A DNA stretch of 64,000 nucleotides from Commensalibacter melissae (GCF_003691365.1 NZ_CP033087.1:386501-450500); one strand, 5' to 3'; shown: positions 44,794-53,404, counted from the first letter of the stretch. Translations and numbers: made by a program. Notes: generated by a model not told the origin, from the sequence alone.

Positions 44794-45102
44794 TTGACTG
44801 ATAAGCAAAAGGATGATTCCTTGGACATGAAGATTGTCCAACGGGTCGCTAAATTATCTGCACTTGCCGTCGAGGAAAAAGAACTGGCAACCTATGCCCG
44901 AGATTTGGGGGGTATAATACACTGGGTTGAGCAGTTGAACGAGCTGGATGTTTCTGCGGTTGAACCAATGGTTGGGGCAGAAAACGCACAATTGAGAATG
45001 CGTGATGATGAGGTTACCGATGGCAATTGCCGTGAGGCTGTTTTATCCAATGCTCCAGAACGTATCGCCGATTTTTATGCTGTTCCGAAAGTTGTTGAAT
45101 AA
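44794..45102 (+). CDS. gatC: Aspartyl/glutamyl-tRNA amidotransferase subunit C
   Basis: GatC stabilises the GatA-GatB pair of the amidotransferase that converts mischarged Glu-tRNA-Gln (and Asp-tRNA-Asn) to the correct aminoacyl-tRNA. The 102-aa product has the family pattern [30 protein letters not shown] and [16 protein letters not shown]. The start is TTG 44794, which has AGGG correctly placed; GTG 44782 is an alternative that lacks a ribosome-binding site. The stop overlaps the gatA start by one base. Confidence 0.88.
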   Translation: MTDKQKDDSLDMKIVQRVAKLSALAVEEKELATYARDLGGIIHWVEQLNELDVSAVEPMVGAENAQLRMRDDEVTDGNCREAVLSNAPERIADFYAVPKVVE

Positions 45103-46583
45103 TGCTGACAGAAATGACGATTACAGACGCGGTCGAGGGCCTGCGTCAAAAGAAATTCAGCGCGGAGGAATTGACACGGGATCATCTGAAGGCGGTTGGT
45201 CAGTTAAACAGTCGGATCAATGCCTATATCACGGTAACGGAAGAGGTCGCCCTTGGTCAGGCCAGGGCGGCAGATGAAAAACTGGCTTCGGGGGATGCGC
45301 CGGTACTGACCGGTATTCCTTTGGCGATCAAGGATCTTTTTTGTACAAGGGACATTCCAACAACCGCCGCCAGCCGTATCTTGGAAAATTTTGTTCCACC
45401 CTATGAAAGTACGGTGACCTCGAATTTATTGAGGAATGGAGCCGTTTTTTTGGGCAAGACCAATCTTGATGAATTCGCGATGGGATCTGGCAACCTGAAT
45501 TCGGCATTCGGTGCCGTTGAAAATCCATGGAAACGCAAAAATGATGATGCGTTTCTGGTTCCCGGCGGCTCTTCTGGTGGTTCCGCGGCTGCCGTGGCGG
45601 CGCGGATGGCTCTGGGGGCAACTGGAACGGATACGGGTGGCTCCATTCGTCAGCCGGCAGCATATTGCGGTATCACTGGAATCAAGCCAACCTATGGGCG
45701 GTGCAGTCGTTGGGGCATTATTGCCTTTGCCAGCTCGCTTGATCAGGCTGGACCCATGGCAAAAACCGTTGAGGATTGTGCAATCTTGTTGCAATCAATG
45801 GCCGGTTTTGATCCAAAAGACAGCACAAGCGTGGACAAAGCGGTTCCGGATTATCGTGCGGCCTGTAACCGTTCATTGAAGGGGTTGCGTGTGGGTATTC
45901 CAGAAGAATATCGCGCTCCTGGCATGTCATCTGAAATAGAGGCAATCTGGCAGCAGGGAATTGACTGGTTGAAAGAGGCCGGTTGCGAGATCGTGGATGT
46001 TTCCCTGCCTCATACTAAATACGGATTGGCCACCTATTATATCATTGCCCCTGCTGAAGCCTCATCCAATCTGGCCCGTTATGACGGGGTGCGCTATGGT
46101 CGTCGTGTCAGTGGAAAAAGTCTTGAGGAACTCTATGCGAATACACGCGGAGAGGGTTTTGGTACAGAGGTGAAACGCCGTATTTTGATGGGTACTTATG
46201 TGTTGTCGGCCGGTTATTACGATGCCTATTATCTCCGGGCGCAGAAGGTTCGCAAACTTATCTATCAGGATTTCATGAATGCCTATGAAAAGGTGGATGT
46301 TCTCTTGACACCAACGGCACCATCAGCCGCTTTTGCCAAAGGTGAACATCAGGATGATCCCGTACAAATGTATCTGAATGATATTTTCACCGTTCCCGCC
46401 AGTATGGCCGGAGTGCCTGGTCTGGCCTTGCCGGCCGGGTTAAATGACCAGGGTCTTCCCCTGGGTTTGCAGTTGCTGGGTCGTCCATTTGATGAGGAGA
46501 CCCTGATTGCTGTTGGGTCAGCAATGGAAAAAGCTGCCAATTTCACATATAAACCCGCCATTCGTTCTGGAGTTTCCCTATGA
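45102..46583 (+). CDS. gatA: Aspartyl/glutamyl-tRNA amidotransferase subunit A
   Basis: The glutaminase subunit, an amidase-signature enzyme of 493 aa. The Ser-cisSer-Lys triad is visible: Lys77 (IPLAIKDLF), cis-Ser157 in [15 protein letters not shown] and nucleophile Ser181 in [12 protein letters not shown]. The distance between the two serines (24) equals that in other GatA proteins. It supplies ammonia to GatB. It is linked to gatC by a 1-bp and to gatB by a 4-bp overlap. The gene is markedly richer in G+C than most of the window. Confidence 0.97.
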   Translation: MLTEMTITDAVEGLRQKKFSAEELTRDHLKAVGQLNSRINAYITVTEEVALGQARAADEKLASGDAPVLTGIPLAIKDLFCTRDIPTTAASRILENFVPPYESTVTSNLLRNGAVFLGKTNLDEFAMGSGNLNSAFGAVENPWKRKNDDAFLVPGGSSGGSAAAVAARMALGATGTDTGGSIRQPAAYCGITGIKPTYGRCSRWGIIAFASSLDQAGPMAKTVEDCAILLQSMAGFDPKDSTSVDKAVPDYRAACNRSLKGLRVGIPEEYRAPGMSSEIEAIWQQGIDWLKEAGCEIVDVSLPHTKYGLATYYIIAPAEASSNLARYDGVRYGRRVSGKSLEELYANTRGEGFGTEVKRRILMGTYVLSAGYYDAYYLRAQKVRKLIYQDFMNAYEKVDVLLTPTAPSAAFAKGEHQDDPVQMYLNDIFTVPASMAGVPGLALPAGLNDQGLPLGLQLLGRPFDEETLIAVGSAMEKAANFTYKPAIRSGVSL

Positions 46584-48031
46584 GTTATGTGATTGAAGGG
46601 TCAACAGGATCCTGGGAAGTTGTTATTGGTCTTGAAGTCCATGCCCAGGTTATCAGTAAGGCCAAATTGTTTTCAGGTGCCTCCACGCATTTTGGTGGTG
46701 AACCCAATACGCAGGTCAGTCTTGTTGATGCCGCTTTTCCCGGTATGTTGCCCGTCATCAATCGTGAATGTGTTGATCAGGCCATTCGTACAGGATTTGG
46801 GTTAAATGCCCAGATTAATCTGGTAAGCCGTTTTGACCGCAAGAATTATTTTTATGCCGATTTGCCACAGGGATACCAGATTTCTCAATTTACGCATCCT
46901 ATTGTTGGCAAGGGTGAAATCGAGATCGAACTGGATGACGGTACGGTCAAGAAGATTGGTATTACCCGTTTGCATCTTGAACAGGATGCGGGAAAATCCA
47001 TTCATGACCTTGCCCCAAAAGAGACCTGTATTGATTTAAATCGTTCTGGTGTGGCTTTGATGGAGATTGTCAGTGAGCCGGATATGCGCTCACCGGAAGA
47101 GGCAGGTGCCTACTTACGCAAAATCCGTGCGATTGTGCGCTATTTGGGTACTTGTGATGGAAATATGGAGGAGGGATCAATGCGTGCGGATGTGAATGTG
47201 TCTGTCCGTAAGCCCGGTGAGGAATATCGTACGCGTTGCGAATTGAAAAATATCAACTCCATTCGGTATGTCATGCAGGCAATTGAAACTGAAGCCAAAA
47301 GACATGTGGAAATTTATGAAAATGGGGGAGAGGTGGATCAGGAAACTCGTTTATTCGATGTTGCCAGAGGGGAAACCCGTACGATGCGCAGCAAGGAAGA
47401 CGCCCATGATTACCGTTATTTCCCAGATCCGGACTTGCTGCCTCTGGTCGTTGAGCAATCTCATGTTGACCATCTCAAGGCAACCCTGACTGAATTGCCG
47501 GATGCAAAACGAGACCGTTTCCAGAATGAGTATGGATTGCCCCGTTATGATGCCAATGTTCTGGTAGCTGAAAAAGACATTGCCGATTTTTTTGAAATTG
47601 TTGCAAAGGGTCGGGATGGGCGTTTGGCCGCTAATTGGGTCACAGGCGAACTGTTTGCCGTACTGAATAAAAAGGGTCTGTCAATCCAAGAAAGTCCTGT
47701 AAAGGCTGAGGCAATTGGTGTTTTGCTGGACTTGATCGCTGATAAAACCATCAATGGTAAGATTGCCAAGGAGGTTTTTGAGGATATGGTTGAAACAGGT
47801 GATATGCCTGCGGATATCGTGGAACGCAAAGGTTTGAGACAGGTAACGGATACTACGGCAATTGACAAAGTGATTGCGGATATCCTGTCAGCCAATGCAG
47901 ATAAGGTTGAACAATATAAATCAGGTAAAGACAAGCTTTTTGGTTTCTTTGTCGGACAGGTTATGAAGGAAATGAAGGGTAAAGCCAATCCCGCAATAGT
48001 CAATGAGCTTTTAAAAAAGCATTTATATTGA
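46580..48031 (+). CDS. gatB: Aspartyl/glutamyl-tRNA amidotransferase subunit B
   Basis: The kinase/transamidase subunit, 483 aa. Conserved blocks are [64 protein letters not shown] and [13 protein letters not shown], then an AspB/GatB-Yqey C-terminal tail (about 330-483) that binds tRNA. It overlaps gatA by 4 bp. The full gatCAB set suggests that the cell lacks GlnRS, AsnRS or both; that cannot be tested within the window. Confidence 0.97.
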   Translation: MSYVIEGSTGSWEVVIGLEVHAQVISKAKLFSGASTHFGGEPNTQVSLVDAAFPGMLPVINRECVDQAIRTGFGLNAQINLVSRFDRKNYFYADLPQGYQISQFTHPIVGKGEIEIELDDGTVKKIGITRLHLEQDAGKSIHDLAPKETCIDLNRSGVALMEIVSEPDMRSPEEAGAYLRKIRAIVRYLGTCDGNMEEGSMRADVNVSVRKPGEEYRTRCELKNINSIRYVMQAIETEAKRHVEIYENGGEVDQETRLFDVARGETRTMRSKEDAHDYRYFPDPDLLPLVVEQSHVDHLKATLTELPDAKRDRFQNEYGLPRYDANVLVAEKDIADFFEIVAKGRDGRLAANWVTGELFAVLNKKGLSIQESPVKAEAIGVLLDLIADKTINGKIAKEVFEDMVETGDMPADIVERKGLRQVTDTTAIDKVIADILSANADKVEQYKSGKDKLFGFFVGQVMKEMKGKANPAIVNELLKKHLY

Positions 48032-48120
48032 TAAAAATTAAAAAAGGAAATTGACAGTCCTCGAATAAATGATTAGAAACGGTAAAAGCAAACGTCGTGT
48101 TATAGGCAGGCTCTTCTTGC

Positions 48121-48212
48121 GGAGGGGTGGCCGAGTGGCTGAAGGCGACGGTTTGCTAAACCGTTGTACGGTGTAAGCCGTACCGTGGGTTCGAATCCCA
48201 TCCCCTCCGCCA
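48121..48212 (+). tRNA. tRNA-Ser (anticodon GCT)
   Basis: Class II tRNA. Acceptor stem GGAGGGG (48121-48127) pairs with CCCCTCC (48202-48208), discriminator G, and CCA is encoded (48210-48212). The anticodon stem ACGGT/ACCGT holds the loop TTGCTAA with anticodon GCT at 48155-48157. A long variable arm (GTACGGTGTAAGCCGTAC) and a GTTCGAATC T-loop are present. It reads AGC/AGU codons. It sits 89 bp after gatB and marks the attachment end of the prophage remnant that follows. Confidence 0.97.
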
Positions 48213-48321
48213 GTTACATATGTTGAATATTGCCAATTACTGACAAATACCTTGTTTTTCCTAAAAAATCCATATTTACCTATCATATTCTTGCCAGTTC
48301 ATGACAGATTATGTGATAAAA

Positions 48322-48366
48322 AGTGGGTACAAAAGTGGGTACAAATTCAAGGAAAGTGGGTACAAA
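48322..48366. repeat. Three direct repeats AGTGGGTACAAA
   Basis: Exact 12-nt copies start at 48322, 48334 and 48355, right behind tRNA-Ser and before the integrase remnant. Such GGGTAC-type repeats commonly flank P4-like integrase genes and may be integrase arm-binding sites. Spacing is too short and irregular for CRISPR. Confidence 0.85.
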
Positions 48367-48482
48367 TCGTGTTGACAGATTCAAAGGTTAATTCTGACAG
48401 TTAAAAAACATTATCCCACATTATAAAACATTTGAACGCATTTAATATTGGGGTATATGATTTTTCATCTTGGGGTATATCG

Positions 48483-48638
48483 ATGTTAACGGATAAAGCT
48501 ATAAAAACAGCCAAATATCAGGAAAAGGGTAAAAACAAGCTTTATGAACGCGGTTTATACCTGGTTATCACAAAAACCAATTCTTAAATATGGTGTTTAA
48601 AATATAATTTAATAAAAAAGATAAACTCTTTTGTTTGA
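48483..48638 (+). pseudogene. Truncated P4-type tyrosine integrase, N-terminal remnant
   Basis: MLTDKAIKTAKYQEKGKNKL continues into YERGLYLVITKTNS, the DUF4102-type N-terminal arm-binding domain of P4-family integrases (usual pattern MLTDxxIxxAKPxxKxYKL then GGLYLxV). A TAA at 48585 interrupts it, but the frame reads on as IWCLKYN, matching the expected (K)LWRLKYR. The catalytic domain is absent. Two TTGGGGTATAT repeats lie just upstream (48448, 48470). Confidence 0.8.
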
Positions 48639-48675
48639 AGATGTGAAAATCTTTTATTCATTACCCATAATAATT

Positions 48676-48776
48676 AAACATTTGAATGCATTTAATATTA
48701 AGGTATATTTTTTCTATCTTGGGGTATATCAATTTTAATGGATAAAGTTAAAAATATAGCTAGATATTGAGAAAAG
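48676..48776 (+). repeat. Second, more decayed copy of the integrase leader and start
   Basis: The 102 bp at 48426-48527 recur 250 bp further on at 48676-48776, with AACATTTGAANGCATTTAAT, CTTGGGGTATATC and GATAAAGxTA still recognisable. The start codon has become ATT and an internal CAG has become TGA. This implies two successive integrations at the tRNA, or a local duplication. The rest of 48639-49187 holds no intact gene. Confidence 0.8.
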
Positions 48777-49023
48777 TCTATATTTGAAATAAATCATTAA
48801 AAACACTTATGTGTTTTGGCGTTAAGAAGAAAGTAGCAAAAATTTCTTTAGAGGTTTTTCTATGAGATTATTTTAGAAAACTTGATCGTTAAATAAAAAA
48901 AAGTGTCAAATACAATAACAACATCTTATTAAGTTGCTCAATCACTCGTGTTTTTATCTAAAGAAAAAGTTTAAATAAAGAACCTGATCTCATTTTATAT
49001 AGTTGTATTTTAAGATACTTGAT

Positions 49024-49119
49024 ATGAACTGTAGTCATCCTGTGGGTAATGATGGTGGATATGACGTCAAGATTGCGACAGAAGACAGTTATTTGAGAAG
49101 CGCTGACGGTAAGAATTAA
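49024..49119 (+). pseudogene. Tail-fibre-like fragment
   Basis: A 31-codon piece, MNCSHPVGNDGGYDVKIATE then DSYLRSADGKN, precedes the S74 protein and looks like the end of a phage tail or fibre protein (GGYDVKIATEDSY, LRSADG). It is too short to be functional and probably belonged to a longer upstream gene now lost. Confidence 0.4.
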
Positions 49120-49187
49120 TTTAAAAACAGTAGCTTGTTGTGAATCTGTAATTTATTGATCAAAATTTAATTTAATAGGATATTTGA

Positions 49188-50204
49188 ATGGTTAATTATT
49201 CTCCAAAGGATCTGGATCTCTCCGCATGTACTGTTTGTACTGATGGAAAGAACACATCACAAAAGTTATCAACTTTGGCTAAATCTCTTGATGAAATAAC
49301 TAGCCAGATTGTTGGAATTTCCAAAACATCTGTTGATACCAAGCATTCAGTTGAAAAGGTTGCCGAAAAAATAAAAGATATTGACACAGAAGTTTATTTT
49401 AATAAAAAAGATGCGTTTACGGCGGGTAATCCTACAATATTGGATAAAAATAAATCAAATATATTTGGTATTCAGGATGATGGTATCGTTAATCTGTTTT
49501 TTAGTCATAAAATTGACGAGAACGGCAATACATTTGTTGCACCAGTCAATTCAATTTATTTTAATTATGTTCTGAATAATACGATTGTTGGGAGAGAAGC
49601 CATATGGACCACTGAAAATAAATTTTATAAAGCCTTTATGGGGCATGCATTTCATGCGGATAGTGATGGAAGTAGTGATCTTGGCATGAATGACCATGCT
49701 TGGAACAACATTTATTCAAAAACCGCGGTAAGTGTCACATCTGATGCGAGTGAAAAGAAGGTTCTTGCCAACCTTGGCGATGACAGGTATGCAGACAATC
49801 AAAAATTGCTGGATGCAATCTATAATCTGAATATCCATACCTACAAACTGAATGATTCCATCAATGAGAAAGGTGAGGATAATGCACGTCTGCATAGCGG
49901 TTTTATTGCTCAGGATGTCGAAAGGGTTCTGACAGATGCGGGGCTGAACCCATCTGATTACGGTATGTGGATTCAGGACAGGGTTTTCAGTAATATTGAG
50001 GTCGATACCGGAAAAAAGGATGCCAGCGGGAAAGCTGTAACCAGAAGCGAGTACCAACCTGTCCTGGATGAGAATGGGAAACAGGCATATCGTCAATCCT
50101 TGCGATATGAAGAAGTACTTTGCGTATTGATACAATCCATGAAACAGAAGATCGACAGACTGGAAAAACAGGTCGCATCATTACAGGTAAAGAACGGTAA
50201 ATAA
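49188..50204 (+). CDS. Phage tail-fibre protein with C-terminal S74 intramolecular chaperone
   Basis: A 338-aa protein. A helical N-terminal part (about 25-70) leads to a beta-rich fibre part (about 75-180) and a peptidase S74 domain (about 182-310: LGMNDHAWNNIYSKTAVSVT, VLANLGDDRYAD, SGFIAQDVERVL). The catalytic dyad is Ser185 with Lys190 in SDASEKK, spaced 5 as in endosialidase chaperones. A coiled coil ends the protein (QSMKQKIDRLEKQVASLQ). S74 domains trimerise the fibre and then cut themselves off. The gene looks intact although the surrounding phage is not. Confidence 0.85.
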   Translation: MVNYSPKDLDLSACTVCTDGKNTSQKLSTLAKSLDEITSQIVGISKTSVDTKHSVEKVAEKIKDIDTEVYFNKKDAFTAGNPTILDKNKSNIFGIQDDGIVNLFFSHKIDENGNTFVAPVNSIYFNYVLNNTIVGREAIWTTENKFYKAFMGHAFHADSDGSSDLGMNDHAWNNIYSKTAVSVTSDASEKKVLANLGDDRYADNQKLLDAIYNLNIHTYKLNDSINEKGEDNARLHSGFIAQDVERVLTDAGLNPSDYGMWIQDRVFSNIEVDTGKKDASGKAVTRSEYQPVLDENGKQAYRQSLRYEEVLCVLIQSMKQKIDRLEKQVASLQVKNGK

Positions 50205-50305
50205 TAACAACCATCTACAATATTTTCGGTAGGGAACCAGACATCAGTTTGGATTATCCCGATTAGGATGATATTGCCTATCATGTCCAGGTGTAGAACA
50301 TATAC

Positions 50306-50521
50306 GTGATTTCTTTTGCAAGTCAGCAAACAAGCCAGATGCAGCGTATGACTATCGTGTTGCTACAATTCGGTGACGGAAATTGTGTTGTTGAATTTGA
50401 TACACCCATTTACTGGCAGGACAGGCAACCTTTTATCGACACAAGGGCATCAATAATGACCATCATGGAAATTATGTTCGATGCTACATCTCAATTTTAT
50501 GGAAGACTGATTTATGGCTGA
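50306..50521 (+). CDS. Possible small phage protein
   Basis: A frame of up to 71 codons from GTG 50306 (or ATG 50339, 60 aa) with the fairly protein-like stretch TIVLLQFGDGNCVVEFDTPI and YWQDRQPFIDTRAS. It overlaps the CotH-like gene start by 8 bp. No family is recognised and no strong ribosome-binding site is present. The remaining 100 bp after the S74 gene hold nothing clear. Confidence 0.35.
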   Translation: MISFASQQTSQMQRMTIVLLQFGDGNCVVEFDTPIYWQDRQPFIDTRASIMTIMEIMFDATSQFYGRLIYG

Positions 50522-51884
50522 TCTAGCTAAACAACCCACAACAGGATTTGTCAATAACGGCAGCCTTGTCCAGTATGGAAATGACAATACGGCGGGTGAC
50601 TGGGATTATATCGTGATATCGAAACCGAACAAAACATGGAGGGTTTCTATCAGGGGAGATATTCCAACAAGCAAAGACGGTGTGGACATGAGTGTTTCCA
50701 TTTTCGAGGGAACAATACCCCTGTTTTCCTCCACAGGAACATGGAAACTGCAGGGACAGACAAGCCTGAACGCCACCAAGAAAAACTTCAAGATAAAGTT
50801 CAGGAATGCGGAGACAGGTAAAAAACTAAAGGTGAAAATAGGGGACTGGACACCCTTGAATGGTTTGGTTCTGAAGGGTTATGCGGCAGACAGAACCCTG
50901 TTGAGAGACACAATCACCACGGAAATATGGAGAAATCTTCATAGGGATGAAAAAGGCTGCCTTGCCCCTGAATCCGCCTATTCCTATTATGACAGGGACA
51001 ATCTTGGAATGAGAACCTCCGTTCTGTTTTCAACGGCCGGTTTTCCCTGTGAACTGTATCATGACGGGGAATTCCTTGGGATGTATATAATAAGGTCTGA
51101 CAATGACAATGACCAGTACCTGATTGATTCATCAAACCCAGGGCATTTTCTTGCCCAGCCCGATCATGCCAACACGTTCTGGACAGACGGAAACTACAAT
51201 CCATCCGAATGGGAGATATACTCGCCCGATCCGAATACGGATGACAGTGTCAGTTTCCTGAAAAGATTCCTGCGATGGTCTTCGGACTGTATCGCGGACA
51301 GGGTGAACATGAAAGAGACATATCGGGAATATATCGATCTTGAATGTTTCATTGACTATATCCTGCTCTGCGAGGTCTGTTTTTCCCCTGACAGTCTGGT
51401 GAACAATTTCATGCTATGCAGCTGGAATGCCACGTCGGTATCGGGTGTCATGTATATATATCCCTACGATGAGGATCAGACATTCGGTATTGTCGATCGA
51501 TATCTGAGTGCTAGGGATACTGATCCTTTCAAGATGGGCTGGGTGACGAAACGGGACAGGATGTTTGACCGGCAGGATCCGATATTCTTTGAAACCATCC
51601 ATAACAGTTTCACACCGGAAATACGGGCGAGATGGCGTTATCTGAGAGACACGGGAAAGATATCGGCTGAAACCTTCAACAGGATCATAAAGGATACAAC
51701 CGATCTCATCAATCCTGACATGATGAGGAAAGACCTTGAATTATGGGCAATGGATGCAGATGTCGGAATAGGAAATGGCAAGGTTATTTCAGATGATGGA
51801 AAGAAATGGTCGGTCAGTTTCATCATGAATTTTGCCAAACGCCGTATCCAATGGCTGGATCAGCAATTCAAGTACTATAATTGA
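50514..51884 (+). CDS. CotH-like protein kinase of the prophage remnant
   Basis: A 456-aa protein with the CotH kinase-family pattern. A nucleotide-site segment WKLQGQTSLNATKKNFKIKF (77-96) with lysines in KKNFKIKF is followed by NGLVLKGYAADRTLLRDTI (116-134), GEFLGMYII (185-193), and the catalytic end DSLVNNFML (293-301) with YDEDQTFG (318-325, matching the DxDxxFG metal site). CotH of Bacillus phosphorylates spore-coat proteins; phage-borne relatives are of unknown role. It lies between fibre and lysis genes and is followed by a terminator, so a late structural or fibre-modifying protein is likely. There is no signal peptide. Confidence 0.75.
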   Translation: MADLAKQPTTGFVNNGSLVQYGNDNTAGDWDYIVISKPNKTWRVSIRGDIPTSKDGVDMSVSIFEGTIPLFSSTGTWKLQGQTSLNATKKNFKIKFRNAETGKKLKVKIGDWTPLNGLVLKGYAADRTLLRDTITTEIWRNLHRDEKGCLAPESAYSYYDRDNLGMRTSVLFSTAGFPCELYHDGEFLGMYIIRSDNDNDQYLIDSSNPGHFLAQPDHANTFWTDGNYNPSEWEIYSPDPNTDDSVSFLKRFLRWSSDCIADRVNMKETYREYIDLECFIDYILLCEVCFSPDSLVNNFMLCSWNATSVSGVMYIYPYDEDQTFGIVDRYLSARDTDPFKMGWVTKRDRMFDRQDPIFFETIHNSFTPEIRARWRYLRDTGKISAETFNRIIKDTTDLINPDMMRKDLELWAMDADVGIGNGKVISDDGKKWSVSFIMNFAKRRIQWLDQQFKYYN

Positions 51885-51901
51885 TTATTCTTATTGAGAA
51901 G

Positions 51902-51925
51902 CCACCTCAACAGGTGGTTTTTTTT
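51902..51925 (+). terminator. Intrinsic terminator behind the CotH-like gene
   Basis: CCACCT (51902-51907), loop CAAC, AGGTGG (51912-51917), then eight T. It lies 18 bp after the stop. Confidence 0.9.
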
Positions 51926-51947
51926 ATGTCTGAAAAAGGAAAGACAG

Positions 51948-52202
51948 ATGGAAAATATCATACTCATTATCAAGTCCGTATGCTCTTTTTTATGGAAAGG
52001 GAAAGGGTGGATCATGGCGGGACTGCTTTACCTGACAGGTCGAAGGGCCGCGAATAGGAACAACCTGATCAGGACACAGGATGAAGTCATCAAAAATGAC
52101 CGGCAGACCCTTCAGACTGTTCAGGCAATGCAGCAGGCAGCCAATCATTCACCTGAAAACATGGATGAATTGGAAGATGTGCTGGAGAAAGGGCAATTCT
52201 GA
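51948..52202 (+). CDS. Probable i-spanin (Rz-like) inner-membrane lysis protein
   Basis: An 84-aa protein with an N-terminal membrane anchor (about 3-30, then GLLYLTGRRAANRNN) and a helical charged tail (LIRTQDEVIKNDRQTLQTVQ). ATG 51948 follows an AAGGA site; the longer frame runs through the terminator and is not used. It is coupled by a 1-bp TGATG overlap to a small lipoprotein, the arrangement of separated Rz/Rz1 spanin pairs that fuse inner and outer membranes at lysis. The periplasmic part is short for Rz (about 55 residues), so the assignment is likely but not certain. Confidence 0.6.
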   Translation: MENIILIIKSVCSFLWKGKGWIMAGLLYLTGRRAANRNNLIRTQDEVIKNDRQTLQTVQAMQQAANHSPENMDELEDVLEKGQF

Positions 52203-52444
52203 TGAAACCCATTATTTTACTCGCGGCGGTTTTTCTTGCGGCATGCTCGTCATCGCCACGCGTTGTCTACCGGATTGAATGCCCGCCGTTGAGGGATTAC
52301 ACGCCCAAGTCACAGGAAAAGCTGTCCAGCGAGATCAAGGCGTTAAAACCTGACAGCGAGATCGGCCGTTACCTGCTGGATTACAAAAGCCTGCGTGACA
52401 TGATCATGGCCTGCCAGAACACCAGAGATACCAGCCACCGTTAG
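52202..52444 (+). CDS. Probable o-spanin (Rz1-like) lipoprotein
   Basis: An 80-aa lipoprotein: signal MKPIILLAAVFLAAC with lipidated Cys15, followed by a small proline-containing stretch and a helical tail. It starts on the last base of the i-spanin-like gene. Size, lipobox and position are those of an o-spanin. Its stop codon lies in the loop of the following terminator. Confidence 0.65.
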   Translation: MKPIILLAAVFLAACSSSPRVVYRIECPPLRDYTPKSQEKLSSEIKALKPDSEIGRYLLDYKSLRDMIMACQNTRDTSHR

Positions 52445-52456
52445 GGTGGTTTTTTT
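52435..52456 (+). terminator. Intrinsic terminator overlapping the o-spanin stop codon
   Basis: CCACC (52435-52439), loop GTTAG containing the TAG stop, GGTGG (52445-52449), then seven T. The pattern GGTGG-T(n)-ATGTCT is the same as at the CotH terminator. Confidence 0.85.
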
Positions 52457-52481
52457 ATGTCTATATTCAAGGAAAGAACAA

Positions 52482-52754
52482 ATGGATTTTTTTACCGAGC
52501 TTCTACAATATATCATCAATGTCCTGCCCAGCAATACGGCGGGTGATGTTGTCGCGGTTGTCACTTTCATCGTGACCCTGTGCACCCTTGTCATACGGTT
52601 CTGGAAAGAGCCAGATCCAAAAAGCGGATTGCACGGGCTGTGGTCTCTCATTCATCTTCTGGCCTCTTTCAGGCTGCCAGACAGGCAGGCTGGAAAAGAT
52701 GGAAAGAACGGGGATGGCACCAATGGAAAACAGGCGACACCAAAAACACCGTAA
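52482..52754 (+). CDS. Small phage membrane protein, possible holin
   Basis: A 90-aa protein with an amphipathic start and one clear transmembrane segment (about 20-40, DVVAVVTFIVTLCTLVIRFW). A charged glycine-rich tail follows. ATG 52482 is preceded by AAGGAAAG. Size, single helix and location in the lysis cluster suggest a class III-type holin or antiholin; no endolysin gene is seen nearby, so this is a guess. It overlaps the next frame. Confidence 0.5.
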   Translation: MDFFTELLQYIINVLPSNTAGDVVAVVTFIVTLCTLVIRFWKEPDPKSGLHGLWSLIHLLASFRLPDRQAGKDGKNGDGTNGKQATPKTP

Positions 52755-53139
52755 CCATTGCCTTGGCGAGTGGTGGAGCTCGATACTGCTGGTCATGACG
52801 GGAATGTATGCACTTGCATATTTCATGGCCGGCAACATCTTTCACTGTTCATTCGTCAATGGGTTCAGGGCTATCCTTCCGGCCTGTATTTGGGAAGGAT
52901 CATTCATACTTACAGGGACACTGCAGCTTGTTTCATTGATGTGCGGAAGTTTCAGGTGGAGGGGGGTGGCCTCTTTTCTGGCGGTATCCCTTTTCATATG
53001 GGGGGTGCTGAACATGCTTGTCTACGAGAGGCACTGGCATTTTGGCATTGTTGCCTGGGGAACATTCGCTCTGGTGAACCTTTACACCCTGGCAAGGATA
53101 CTGGCGGGGGTGATAAGGGATTATGAATACAGTCTATGA
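52714..53139 (+). CDS. Four-helix phage membrane protein of unknown function
   Basis: A protein of about 141 aa with four hydrophobic segments (SILLVMTGMYALAYFMAG, IWEGSFILTGTLQLVSLMCG, VASFLAVSLFIWGVLNML and IVAWGTFALVNLYTLARI). The open frame reaches back to 52588, but the earlier part is the shadow of the preceding gene; ATG 52714 or 52723 are the likely starts. It overlaps its neighbours on both sides, as usual for compact phage genes. Function unknown. Confidence 0.55.
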   Translation: MAPMENRRHQKHRNHCLGEWWSSILLVMTGMYALAYFMAGNIFHCSFVNGFRAILPACIWEGSFILTGTLQLVSLMCGSFRWRGVASFLAVSLFIWGVLNMLVYERHWHFGIVAWGTFALVNLYTLARILAGVIRDYEYSL

Positions 53140-53284
53140 GTTTTGCAAATGGTGGTGGCTGAACAATTGTGAGTGGATCAGGATCCATGATCCCTGGGTC
53201 ATTCCGATCATAGCGATCTGCATACCGTTAAGCATGGTCATTCACGCCATCTGTGCCATTGTCAGGATATGGCGGGGGAAGTGA
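53123..53284 (+). CDS. Small phage membrane protein (53 aa)
   Basis: Starts at ATG 53123 inside the end of the preceding gene (17-bp overlap) and ends at 53284. It is aromatic at the start (VYEFCKWWWLNN) and has one membrane helix (WVIPIIAICIPLSMVIHAIC). Overlap, orientation and composition make it a plausible last gene of the phage late block. Function unknown. Confidence 0.45.
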   Translation: MNTVYEFCKWWWLNNCEWIRIHDPWVIPIIAICIPLSMVIHAICAIVRIWRGK

Positions 53285-53404
53285 GATAAGGGAATCAGAT
53301 ACAGAATTAAATTATTAGTTAATGATATTGTTTTTCTATTAATTTATTTATAATATTAATTATTATTTGTTGGATAATTTTATTGAAATTATAAGGTTAT
53401 TATC

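Larger units (their letters stand above)
48121..53284 (+). mobile_element. Prophage remnant at tRNA-Ser
   Basis: Right of tRNA-Ser come integrase arm-like repeats, two decayed P4-type integrase starts, a tail-fibre fragment, an S74 fibre protein, a CotH-like protein, spanins and small membrane proteins. Head, packaging and replication genes are missing, so it is a remnant of the host-recognition and lysis end. The right limit is uncertain; the AT-rich cargo to 55272 may belong to it. I could not find a second copy of the tRNA 3' end as attR. Confidence 0.75.

Noticed and set aside
45328-46561. Several long ORFs on both strands inside gatA
   Set aside because: They are shadows caused by the higher G+C of gatA, which has complete motifs in its own frame.
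48038-48286. Minus-strand ORF reading GDGIRTHGTAYTVQRF over the tRNA
   Set aside because: It is the antisense translation of the tRNA-Ser gene, a well-known false protein that appears in many annotations.
48322-48366. CRISPR-like repeats behind tRNA-Ser
   Set aside because: Units are only 12 nt with 0- and 9-nt gaps; they fit integrase arm repeats, not CRISPR. The (CATGAC)8 tract at 33464 is likewise coding sequence.
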